Of a stretch of 64,000 bases of DNA, positions 45,961 through 57,170 are shown in pieces. Origin of the DNA: Cryptomeria japonica (taxonomy: Eukaryota > Streptophyta > Pinopsida > Cupressales > Cupressaceae); NCBI RefSeq assembly GCF_030272615.1, contig NC_081411.1, positions 216,522,154-216,586,153 of the forward strand, given 5' to 3'. The notes beneath the pieces are model-generated. The model had not been told where the DNA came from. It did not search any database and was given only the letters and a program-made list of their open reading frames with translations. A program made the position numbers and the translations under genes. How positions within the stretch are numbered: position 1 is the stretch's first letter; every line of letters begins with the position of its first letter.

Positions 45961-46538
45961 CACAAAACCAAGTTCTATCAATATCAAAATTCAACATTAT
46001 CAAAAAATCACATGAAATCATGAGAAAACGAACATCAAACTAAGTATCAAACATCATCTACATTCTCACTATCAAATTTGCCAACTTCGAAAAATTCACA
46101 AAATATAAAAAAATCAACACTGTTCTGAATGCACTAAAACAATTTTTATATGTGCTACATCATATGCGCTAAAACAATTTTTATATTCCCTATAAAACTA
46201 ATCACATGCACTATTTAAAACATTGAATGTGCAATTTGATCAATCAAATGCACTAATTCAAACATTGTATGCACCACAATAACAATTATATGTGCTATTT
46301 AAAAAATCAAATGCGCTTCGCAATCATTCATATGCGCTAAAGAAACCTAAAAAAAATAGGGCATCAAAAAACACGGAAAAACGTACAAAATTCTTCAAAA
46401 ACCTTCAAAAATCCATCGAACATGCTAAAAAATCAGACAAGAGAGGTTCAAAATCTCACTTACTGGTGGTCGGTACTCTACTGGCCTATCATAATGACGA
46501 ACTCTCTCAAATAGATGAAGATGATAGGGTGGCACCAT

Positions 46539-47064
46539 TTTCCTCCTCTTTTTCTCCTCTTCAAGCTCCAATCTTCAACTGTCAAGTGCACAAATGAGTT
46601 GGAAAAGGAACTCTAGGGGCTTATATAGCCAATGCTGATGTAAGGAGGGTGTGTTGCCTAGATGGATGTGTGGGGCATGCGTGTGCTCTGCTCACACCCC
46701 ATTTTCACTAATTACACAATTTTTTAATTGGGAGATGAAAAATAATTTAAAAAAAAAAATCCATAAAAAATTTAAAAAAATTAAAATTCCATAAAAAAAC
46801 AAAAAATTTAAATAAAAATCCATAAAAATTGAATTTTTTTTAAAAATCCATAAAAAATTGAAAAATCATCAAAAATCCAAGAAATTGACTTGATCGTCAA
46901 TTTTTTCTCAATTCATCTCCTGAGGGGGCATAATTATCATATCGACATCCAAACCAATATCTGGGGCACCATATCGAAAATTTTGGCAATGACATCAAAA
47001 TCAAAAATTTTGGCAGCATATTGACTGATTTTTCTTTGAATCAACATGTGGTCTCACGTCACTT
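46539..47064. other. Tat1 region between antisense ATG and polypurine tract
   Basis: It holds the antisense TATA box and an A-rich stretch (46,738-46,890) with recurring AAAATCCATAAAAAATT. No further gene is seen. Confidence 0.5.
46621..46627 (-). promoter_or_regulatory. TATA box of the Tat1 antisense gene
   Basis: GGCTATATAAGCCCC on the minus strand lies 83 bases before the predicted ATG. It is kept in a gene whose coding part is badly decayed. Confidence 0.6.
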
Positions 47065-47079
47065 GAAAGAGGGGCAAAA
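47065..47079 (+). other. Tat1 polypurine tract
   Basis: GAAAGAGGGGCAAAA lies directly before the Tat1 3' LTR and is nearly identical to that of Tat2. Confidence 0.88.
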
Positions 47080-48465
47080 TGTAGACACCTATTTCTGTCC
47101 ACTTAATTAAATGAATTTTATTTGTTTAATTATCATTTATCAAATCATTAATTAAATTAAGATTTAATTAATGTCTCTTTTCTTCTATTTAGCTATTAAT
47201 CAAATTTAATATTTGATTAATTAACCTTTCTTCTATTAATTGAAAAAATTCTATTTATTTGATTAAATCCCCTTTCCACAATTAATTGAATTTACATTTA
47301 ATTAAATTCATCTTCTCATATAAATAAATTAATATTTATTTATAAATTACTCTCCCTCTTGTGTTTTCCTACAAATACAAGTTGCACCCATTAATTGAAA
47401 TAAATTATTTTATTTTAATTAAAAATCCTAATATTCTCCCACTTGCATGCCTAAAACCCTTCTAGATTCTTCTAATCACTTCCTATTTGCTCAATTACCC
47501 CTTAAGTGTTTCCACATTCATTAAGAAAAGGTCACTTCTAAAAAACCCTCAAAGTCTTCAATAACCATTAATGGTTAGCTCAACCTCAACCCTTGGTTAG
47601 AGACTTTCTCTCTAACTTAACCCTTATCTAACCCATGGGTCTCTTCAAGCACTCATTGCTTTGACCATTGTTATCTCTTTAATCCTTGCACAAGAGTTTA
47701 TCCTTTGGGTAGAAGGATTATCCAATAACTCAACCCTAACCTTACCTCCTAATGTAACCACCATGTCTTCTCAGACATTTAATGCCTCTTACATCTCCTC
47801 TCAAGCCTCCTCATGGTGACACTTGTCAACCTAGGATTGGGTTGAGAATCTCACAAGGATTGAAGATCATTCAATCATAACCCTTGTTAAGATTACTCAA
47901 TCTTAACCCTCCAATTGCCCATTTCTTCTATAAATAGGCTCCATTTCCTTCATTCTTGAGCATCCAAGTCTTTATGCATCTAAGTTATAGTCTCATTTCA
48001 TCAAGCATTTTAGCCTCTCTTTGATAATAGCAATTAGATCATTTTAGTAGGATCATAGCATAGATTTATCATGTTTTACATATCATGTTAGTAATATCTC
48101 ATGTTAGTTTCATTTCCATGCTAGCTTAATATCATTTTCATGCTAATTTAACTTTATATCAATATCATCATCCTTGTAACACATCATTATATAGTTTCAT
48201 ATCAAAATTATTCACTAAGATCTTAGTTGCATAGCAATTAGGTCTTTTATCAAACTGTCCCTCATTCTTTGGGTAGTCATCCTAGAGATCAAGTGCTCAT
48301 CCAAGCTGAGAGCCACCTTGATTTGAAGGATCCTTAGAGATGGAGAACAATGGAACAATCTTAGGAGATGGATGATTTAGCTTTCTTTGTTATTTAGATC
48401 TTTGTTTTGGAATGTTTCATTGGTATACTTGCTTGTCTATAGCTAACCCTCACTTCAGGTATATA
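47080..48465 (+). repeat. Tat1 3' LTR
   Basis: It is uninterrupted. It begins TGTAGACACC and ends CTTCAGGTATATA, and it aligns to the two parts of the 5' LTR. It is followed by CTATT. Confidence 0.88.
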
Positions 48466-48512
48466 CTATTCATTGTGCTCTAGATCTTGGTTATATTTGA
48501 CAAATTCTTACA
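48466..48512 (+). repeat. Element A 3' LTR, last part
   Basis: After the target copy CTATT, the words TTCATTGTGCTCTAGATCTTGG and CAAATTCTTACA match the end of the solo LTR (TTCATTGGGCTCTATATCTTGG, CAATTCTTACA). They complete the LTR broken at 1864. Confidence 0.85.
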
Positions 48513-48990
48513 TATAAGAATCATAATAAGGGAATGTTTACATACAATTAAGAGATTCAATCAAGCCAAAATCCAACACATTTATCGTGAAGGAAACAAG
48601 ATTGCTGATCTCATTACAAATGAAGGGCTGAAGAACCAAGAGTGGAGCTACTTGAAGAGTGACTCGGTCTCGCCTAACATCCATAAATAAATTTCAATGA
48701 ATAAGTGTAAGAGTAGTTTTTCAAATTTAAATTTGGGTAGAAAAGATGAGGCAGAATATGACTCAGACTAAGGACAAGTTAGATTCGAGTGAGGAATCCA
48801 CGTGGTATTGGTATGTGTTTTTTGGTTATACAAACTGGGTTTCTTCTATGGATGTCGTGTATTTTTTTTGTAGGGTTCCAGTGTGATAGTGTTGCATTGA
48901 TTTCACTATGCTCGTTTGTTGCTTCCTTTTGTTGTTTCTTCTGTTGTAAGGGTTAGGACCCCCTCCTCACTTATTTTATCAAAAACACAA
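48513..48990 (+). mobile_element. LINE 3' remnant with RNase H-like end
   Basis: The first 178 bases read in one frame to a stop at 48,690 and give ECLHTIKRFNQAKIQHIYRE and GNKIADLITNEG. This resembles the C-terminal RNase H-like domain of plant LINE ORF2 (HIYREGNxxAD). A short 3' untranslated region ends near TTTTATCAAAAACACAAAG, which may be the A-rich tail. The rest of the LINE lies beyond element A, outside the window or lost. Confidence 0.55.
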
Positions 48991-51602
48991 AGAAAAATTT
49001 AGGATTTAATAGATCTCTTTCCTATAATTTTTAGTATTTAATTTCAAAAAGTGGCAATCCTTTTAACTTAAAGTATAAATGTCATAAATAATCTACAAAT
49101 AAAAAAATTAAATTTATTAATACTAATAAAATTCTTATACCACATTGGTACTAAATTCAAAAGTTGATAAATTCTTTAGGTAAAAAAATTAAATGTCAAT
49201 GGAAAAAGGATAATTATTTTTCCCATATTTATTAATACCGACTCTTTTCCTCATATTGATTAATACTGACTCTTTTCCTCATATTGACTACTACTACCCA
49301 TTGATTTAAGGAAATAAAATGTGATAATTCTTTAGCTAAAAATGCAAATGTAAAAATTATTTAATGATTAAAAAAATATTTAGAATAAATTTTTCACTTT
49401 GATTTTAAATGAAATCATAATTAAACATTTAAATGAATGTATGCTATAATAAGATATATAAATAAATTTAACTTTACAAATATTATAAAATGTATTATGA
49501 TAAAATTGCTTATTAATTAATAAGCTAAATTTTAATTAAAAACATCTTTAAATTATAATATATAAAATATTAATATTTCATAGTAAATTATCTTAATCAT
49601 TTATCTTCATGGAGGAAGAACTACATATACTAATCTTTTATCCTCTTGTTTGATAAATTTAAATTTCATCGTTAGTACTTGCTTCAATATATTTAAACTT
49701 ACATATTACTAATATATATTTTATAATATGACAAGCAAATTATTAAGAACCTTTTTTCTTTACAAATTATTTTGAGACTTGTTACATTTATTTTATATTA
49801 TGTTAACTCATTAGTTTATAATATTCTATTAGGGTTTTCATGAATTTGTGGTATGAGAGATGTGCTATTTGTTAGGATTAAGGTGATAGTAACATTGCAA
49901 TCTTATATATAATGCTAGACTTTAGTGTGAGATATTATTTATTTATATTCTAAAATTTCAAAAAGTCAGAGAGTTTTTCAACATTTTAAAAGTAAAGTAA
50001 AGTAAAGTATATAAGTTTGTATTAGCCATTCCCAATTCTAAAAAGATCACGGTATAATAGGTGAACATAGATTATGTTCTTGGGATAACAAGAACCAAAA
50101 GAGAGCATGATTATAGTATTGTTGTTGTAGAAGATGATAAACATTATACCTTGTAAGAAGTCAAATGGTGTTAGTCATGTTGCTACATAATTTCTTAGAA
50201 GAGGAATAGGATTAAATGGTTTACCAAAGACCACTATCTCAAATATGGCTACAAATTTGTAGGCTATTTTTGTGTACCTTATGGAAAAAGATGGATAGTA
50301 AATTTAGTTTTAATTCAACGTATCATTTTATTTGCAAATTGATGAGAAAATAGTTGTCAATAAAAGGTTTATTTAAAAAAAAATAAAAAAATTAGTAAGA
50401 ATGAAATCAAGTCTTTGGGACGCCACATTAGCACAAGATAAGTTTGCATAACATAAATTGATTAATAAGAGTACAATGAAATGTATCTTTTTAAGATTGC
50501 ATATGAGGGTGAAAGTCCAAAGCTATGCCACATTTTAATAAGGGAAATGACTAACACTAACATAACCTTTTAACTTAAATCCACAATTTGAATTTTGAAA
50601 AGGTGGTGTTTATAAGATAAAAAATTATTTGAATGTAATTTTTAATAGAGTTTATGTTATAATTTAGTTGCTAACAAAATTTTGAAATAATGAAGTTAAA
50701 GTGGACATCTCTTTATATGTTAGTTTTTTCCTTTAATTTTTTAAAATATAACTTGATACTTTTAGTGCGTGGATTATGTTTTTTGTGCATTTTGATAAAT
50801 ATATATTTTTAAATAAATATTAAAATTTGTGTATACTAAAAATACAACTATTTTGCTAGTATGTAATCTTTTTCCTTAAGTGTTTATCTAAAGTAGAAAA
50901 AAATAATATCATCTCTACATGGAATCTCTTCTCTAATACATTAATTTATCTTCAAATTTTATAATAACTTTAATTTAGGTAGAGTGAATCTAGCTAGACA
51001 ATATATTTGACCAAAGTTGACTTCTAGATGGAAATACTAAAATTTATTTGTGTTGATAAGCTAGCTCGTAAAGTATGACACAAATTTGAATTTTCATGTA
51101 TGGATACATTCCTAGATAGGTAGTCATGTTGATAAGTATAACTGATTTAGGAAGATAAACTTAGTAATATAGGATATTTTTTAGCATATACAAGATTTGC
51201 ATAAGGAAGTGAAAGAGAATTTAGAGAAGAAAAATAATAAAGTATAAAAAATAGAGAGAAAATTGAGAGAAATGTAAGGAATAAGTAGAGCCCCTCTTTA
51301 TGATATGAGGTTGCATAATTCATTTTATGTCGTTTAAGGATGGAAAGATTCCCACCTAAAATGTATAAAAAAAAATAATAGATTTTTTTAAGGCCTTGTA
51401 AGGTCTTGAAGGTATTTATCGCAAATTATTATGAGAAAGAGACCTTAGAAGAAGTGGAGTTCTTTCCAATTTTCAATGTGCTAGAGTTTTATCCTTATTA
51501 TGAAGGAAACATAAGTGGTAATGAAAGTATAGTTTCAAATTCATAAATAAAAAAGTCGATACAATGGTTCCTTGATAATATTAGCAAGATGAGGTAGAGT
51601 AT
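48991..51602. other. AT-rich intergenic sequence
   Basis: No gene is supported. A short AAAGT microsatellite lies near 49,990-50,007, and ACTCTTTTCCTCATATTGA is repeated in tandem near 49,248-49,285. Confidence 0.6.
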
Positions 51603-52130
51603 ATTAGAACTCTGAAACAAATGAATAAACAATATTTTTCAAGCTAAGCTATAAAATTGTAAATGAAATAAAACAATTACAAACTTATGATTCTAAGAGA
51701 TGTGCAAATGTCAAGATGACAATATTGTACAATAGGAGCTCATAGAGAAATTAGTAGAAGAATTATTACATGTGCATCAATGTACAAAGGAATATCGATG
51801 TGTATGAAAATAAAAGCTAGGATGTGAATTAATAGAAAACTAGGGATAGCATGAAGACCATGGATTTAACCCAATCAACGGGGAGTGACCACCAAGTGAG
51901 CTAGAAATATTAGATGATCACCTCTTTTGGGATTGTGACACCTCAACACCTTATCTACTAGTTCTTAATTAATTAAATTTATTTTCTTAACCTAAGAAAT
52001 TTTAATAAAAGTTTAGTCCTAAAAATCCGAAGACTAAGAAAAAATGAATAGCACGTCAGAAAAATTGTAACATACACTAATACTCTCCTTAAGCATAGGC
52101 TAGGTGAGGGAGGTGATGGGTCATAATAAA
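51603..52130 (-). repeat. Diverged LTR-like copy, left, of a minus-strand element
   Basis: It starts TATTAGAACTCTGAAAC and aligns over about 500 bp with 59,197-60,070 once the solo LTR there is removed. Shared words include GGGAGTGACCACCAAGTGA, TTCTTAATTAATTAAA/TTCTCAATTAATTAAA and AACCTAAGAA. The right end is not clear. Confidence 0.5.
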
Positions 52131-52314
52131 TGAGGCATCATGAGCTAGGTCCATATAGATAAAAAATTATCCCAAATAATAAAAAGAACCCTCCTACAAC
52201 AAGAAAATGTGTGTCCCCTATAATAACACACTTAACTTAATCCAAAAACTCAACTGATTTTTTTTTTTTTAGATGATGATTACTTATTCTTACCTATTCT
52301 TAATTATGTTTGAT

Positions 52315-52545
52315 TCAATCGCATACTTAGGTACATCTATCCAAATGAGATAGGAATCCATCCAACTGGGATGGGCATCTAACCATATGGTTTAGGCATC
52401 TAACCATATGAGTTAGGCAGGTATCCATACGGGACTAGGCATCTGCATCTATCCATATGGGATAGGAGGTTTCATCTATCCAATTTGAGATAGGCATCTA
52501 CCCAAACGGGGTAGGCATCTATTCATAAGAATAGGATATGCTCTG
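52315..52545. repeat. Degenerate palindromic minisatellite
   Basis: About ten imperfect units of roughly 22 bp vary TAGGCATCTATCCATATGGG. Each core (TATCCATATGGGATA) is nearly its own reverse complement. Confidence 0.75.
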
Positions 52546-55235
52546 GCTAGAGACTTTAGGCTCATTGGGACCATCCGGGTCCTAAGCCACTCTCTAAAGA
52601 CTACACTCCCCTACTAGGAGTGCACCGAGGTCGTCGTCCTTAGGAGTATAAAAATAATTACATAAATAAGCTTGAGTTCTGCCTCGGAATTCAACCTAAA
52701 GCCTCGAAAAGTCAAGCGAATCCATACAGGATTCCTTCTGAGTATACATTGAATTAATTTTAACCTTTCAATTATTATTTTCACCATTTGATTAAAAGAC
52801 CAAGGAGCTTCAAGAACCAACTACTCACCTATAACCAAATCCTAATCCCCATCCCCGAACGCCTGAGTACAAGGGACAACTTCGTCCCTAGACTGCCTAC
52901 ATACCCGTTTTGACACGGGATCAAGGCATAAAGTATGTAGTTCTATTTTCTAAATTATGGTTTAATGTAAACTGTATGGTGGGTACGCAACCCTTTCTAG
53001 GGTCAATGTCCCAAATAATTTCTTTGCGGTTGCTACCCACGATGGTAGCTCTATAGGCAAAAGACTCAAGATGGCCTTTTTCTTGTGGCCTAAAACAACT
53101 AAGTCTTATTTCCTATTAAATACGTCACCCTTAATCCATTATCATCCGTTGAAATCATCAAGATAAAATAAATATTAAAGATCTTCACACACATCCAAAC
53201 CCTAATGGGGTTATCTAAAGTTCAACTGATCGGATGTAAATTCATTTAAAAATTAATCTTTTTTATATTATTGATCCAAGGGGGATTACCCGCCCCTTGG
53301 ATTTTAACTTCCATATGACCCTTATTACTCCCTGACGATTAATAGGGACGATGCCACAAACATCATTGTTGCAACTTTATTAGGTGTTAAGTGCGGTAGT
53401 TCAATACGACGACATTACCTGTAAGCATGACCCAGAGGCACCATAGATACCGAATGTTGCTAGGTTTTTTGTTTCCATCACCTTTTGTTTAGTTATCTAT
53501 CTAAGTACTTATTAAGCTTAAGAAACACTATGAAATGAAACTATTATACTACTGAAAACTTAAACAAACATTATCCTAGTGCAACCTAAAATTGAGATCA
53601 TTATTGCAAAGACTTGAAAACAAACAAATTCTATGAAATGAGGAACCTCTTGAAAATGCCAACCCATTTCCTACTAGAAGATTAATATTCAAATTGTGAG
53701 GACCATTATATCTAACTTCTTGAAAATAACTTGCATGGTAATAATAAATAAGTAACTTGCACAATACAATAAATGCATAACTTGTGTAACTCGCAAAAAT
53801 GTAACTTACATGAAAGATTAACAAATGTTCAATTTCTAAAATGAGGACAAATTAAAATCAAATATTGATTTGTTTATTTGAATAAACAATTGATTAAGGG
53901 AGCCAATGAATTAGATAATTTGGATCAATATTTAACTTAAATTTTATGATGATTGCAATAGAAATTAATAATTTATAATAAAATAAAAATGCTAATAACC
54001 CATTAAATCTTAACTATTTAGATGAGTCTGATGTACAAATTTAATTCCCTTGACTCAACAAGACTAAGGAGATTATTAACACTAATTAATACTAATGTTC
54101 TTACAAAATAGATTATATCTTGCGACTTATCTCCAAATTTAAATGTTAATTAAATTCATCTATACTAAATACTTTGTGACATAAATGTAACTTCACCTTT
54201 ACTATTCTTATATATCTTTAACTATTCACAGATTGATTATTCTCAAATGTCTTGTATACTCTATATCGTGAGTTTTAACCTTGCAAAAACAAATATATAC
54301 AACTTCTTGAATTGAGGAAAATTTAGCTAAACATTACTTCATATTTCTTGAAATACAAAAAGTGTGTAACTAAACACAAATTTACTTGGCAGGTAAATTA
54401 TTTTAACCCTTAACACCTGCACTAATTTTTGAGGTATACAAAAGGGTATTTCCATTTATTATTAATTAAGACTAAATAGTGATACTTGATGAAAAAGAAC
54501 TGGTACTATAGAATAAGTGTATCATTGATGAAGTATCATTTTCCTATCTTTTGTTTTCCTAAGAAAACTAATCTATTTAATAAGAAGATTTAACTGTTAT
54601 ATCTACATCCTAAGAAGGATTAATTTTAGATAGTAGGTTTCTTAATGTTTGATTATCTAATGAAATGCCAAATGTGTTAATTGACTCTTTGCCTTATACA
54701 ATATTTATCCTTTCAAAACCCCAAAAGGGTTTTCTTTTCCATCATGAAGGGAAGGTTGAAATTTGCAACTTAAATTCTCATCAATAGAACCATAATCGGT
54801 GACCCTTTGGCATAAGTCAGGTTCATTAAACTTCTCTTAAAAGATTAATTATCACTTAATATAATTAATAATCAATTTTCTTATCCACTAAGGAAACATT
54901 TTAAAGCAAAACCCCTTTTAATTAATAAATGCATTCTAATACTATAAGTTTCAACCATTAAAAAGAACATTTATAATCCCCCAAGTTATAAATTAATTCC
55001 AATAATAAGTTTATTTGCTTTTTCTTAAGAGAAAATTACCCAATGTTCAAATTGATTTTAATAATACAAATAAACAAATTTCAATATTGGGTGAACTTAA
55101 ATATAAATTAATTTTAGAACAAGTAAATTTAAATATCAGGCTAATAAGTTATTGGTGTTCAATTTTTTTATGTTTAATAAAATTTAGAAGGATAATAGGT
55201 TAATATGAATCCACTTCATAAAACGCAACCATTTT

Positions 55236-55242
<7 letters not shown>

Positions 55243-55286
<44 letters not shown>
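55243..55286. repeat. (TA)n microsatellite
   Basis: About 22 TA units in an AT-rich setting. Confidence 0.95.
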
Positions 55287-55288
<2 letters not shown>

Positions 55289-57054
55289 CTCTTTTATGGT
55301 ATAATGAATAAAGTAAGAAGATTTCCATAACAAAATCAATTGAAAATAGAAATGATTCTGTCACAACTTATTAACTATTTTATAGAAAAAACAAAAACCA
55401 AAATCAATCTCATTTCCAATTTTGTGAAGCCAAATAACATTTTAAAATAACTCTATTATCATTCACCAATCGTTTTATAAAATAATATTATATTTACATT
55501 CTATTTTGTGAAAACAAAATTACAAATTTAACATAGAAATAATTCTATTATTATTTATTATTTACCTTATAAAATAGCATAAATCCTTTTTTTTTTAACT
55601 AAATGGCCAAAAGATACACTTTAATATATATATATATATATAAAGAATTCTTAAGATAAAAGATAACTGTATTTACCAATTAATGAATCTATTGTATATT
55701 TTGCAGTCAGAGAAAGATGGAGATGGAGATTTGCAGTAAAATAATTAAGGAAAAATAACTTCGATCCACAGGTGAAAAATAGAGAGATGATATTTTCATA
55801 GAGTACTAAGATTGATTTAAAAATTTCACTCAAATGATGAAAATCACATTCCAGAGAGTTAAGTTTAGAAAATAGTCAAATAAAGAACATCATACAATCA
55901 CAGAAGAAAAAAGAGTTTATTCCCCAAAATATTTTTTGCACTCTTAATAAATAAAAATATATTTCTTTTTTTTAAAGCAAAAAGACAACAAGGATCTGAT
56001 TTTTATCTTTTTTTTTTCTTTTCTTTTCTAAGAAAATTAAATATATAATAAAGATATGTATTACAACATTTATCCCAAATTAAATAAAAAAAGAGTTTAA
56101 CTTTGTTTTAAAACCAATTCTAAATTTTTTTATATAAATGAAGATCTAAAAGAAGGATAGAAGCTATATTCTTCATAATATTTTATTTTTATTTTTTTCA
56201 CATGAAAAATTAAGGAAAGCAATAGAAGAGAACCTAGATCGATGAAGTTTGATGTTGAAACCTCTCCAAATCTCCAAGCTAGTCTTCCTTGATCCTTCCT
56301 TGCAACTTGGTGAAAATTCTTCAAAACAACTACTTAACAATTCTACAAATGAAATGTGACTACAAAAGAAATCCTACTACTTTCTACAAGAACTTGAGAA
56401 AAAACTTCTTCAAAAAATAAATCAACTCCCTTTTTTTGAAAACTTGTATACATTATATAGAAAAGATCCCTCAATTCCCCTATCAAGAGAATTAATTGAA
56501 AGAATGATTCTTTTTCCTAAATTATCTTCATGCAAAATTGATTGATCACTAAATGGAGGAGTTACATGCAAGAAAATGGAGAATGAAGATTCCCTCTAGA
56601 AGCTTCCAATTTATCCTACGACATTTGCTAAATTAACATATTGAGAAAATAAGAATTTTCAAAATTAATTTCATGCAAAATGATTGTTGTCATAGTGGAG
56701 GTTACACTTGACCATGCATTTGAAATTTGAATTTGAGATTCTTTCCCAAAAATATTTTCATGCAAGACATATTCCTTACAACTTGTCATAGAATAATTTT
56801 GTAACTCCCATGTCATATGTTTGCTAAATATAATATTTATTCCTTAGTATTTTGAATTTAAAATTTCTTTTCTAGAATCTTCTTATTTCTCCTACACCAT
56901 GTGCTCAATTAGGATATTGAGAAAATAAGCAATTTTCAAATAAATTATGACTTCATGCGTGTGTCACCAGTTAAATTCCTTTTTATTTAAAAACTTCAAC
57001 CTCATTTCAATTTATCTTTTCTTTCTAACATTACTCATAAAATTAATATTGTAA

Positions 57055-57123
<69 letters not shown>
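57055..57123. repeat. Compound (TAG)n-(TAA)n microsatellite
   Basis: About 11 TAG units pass directly into about 11 TAA units. Confidence 0.95.
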
Positions 57124-57126
<3 letters not shown>

Positions 57127-57170
57127 GTCATATCAAGGTCCAAAAAGAGGGTTATGACATCCCCAAATTA

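Larger units (their letters stand above)
43227..46538 (-). pseudogene. Tat1 antisense PMD-type gene, three exons, decayed
   Basis: On the minus strand, exon 1 (46,538-46,464) encodes MVPPYHLHLFERVRHYDRPV plus EYRPP, ending at CCA|GTAAGT. The intron runs to TTGATGTAG at 45,223. Exon 2 starts ASFGVLILQERYPKTF, which aligns without gaps to the Tat2 exon 2 start (QER-F/Y-P shared). It goes on to STALAERWQGEHNTFHLLTV and TL*DVYRM. A likely last exon (43,385-43,227) after CCTCCTACACAG encodes VLTQDTMRDLMHQFERAEHY and LYHQVVPLERRAPSF. Stops lie after MPSY, IIVTL and LRM. The stretch between, near 44,780-44,900, is Pro/Gly-rich. Tat2 seems to lack the last exon. Confidence 0.65.
1865..48465 (+). mobile_element. 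Tat1: Tat-type Ty3/Gypsy retrotransposon carrying five nested insertions
   Basis: It is bounded by TGTAGGCACC at the left and TATATA (from TATACA) at the right, with LTRs of roughly 1.4 kb. The target duplication TTATT / CTATT differs at one base. Removing the five insertions leaves about 17.5 kb: 5' LTR, a primer-site-like TTTTTGGCAACC, a leader, gag, protease, reverse transcriptase, two RNase H modules, integrase, a long 3' region with an antisense PMD-type gene, the polypurine tract and the 3' LTR. Two RNase H modules and a large 3' region with antisense coding capacity are known traits of the Tat lineage. All coding parts are broken by stops and frameshifts. Confidence 0.85.
52131..57170. 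other. Non-coding interval with repeats, no gene seen
   Basis: It lies between the two LTR-like copies and may include a further old insertion. A GC-richer island with hairpins lies at about 52,550-53,470. The rest is AT-rich with microsatellites. No translated frame gives a known protein. Confidence 0.45.
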
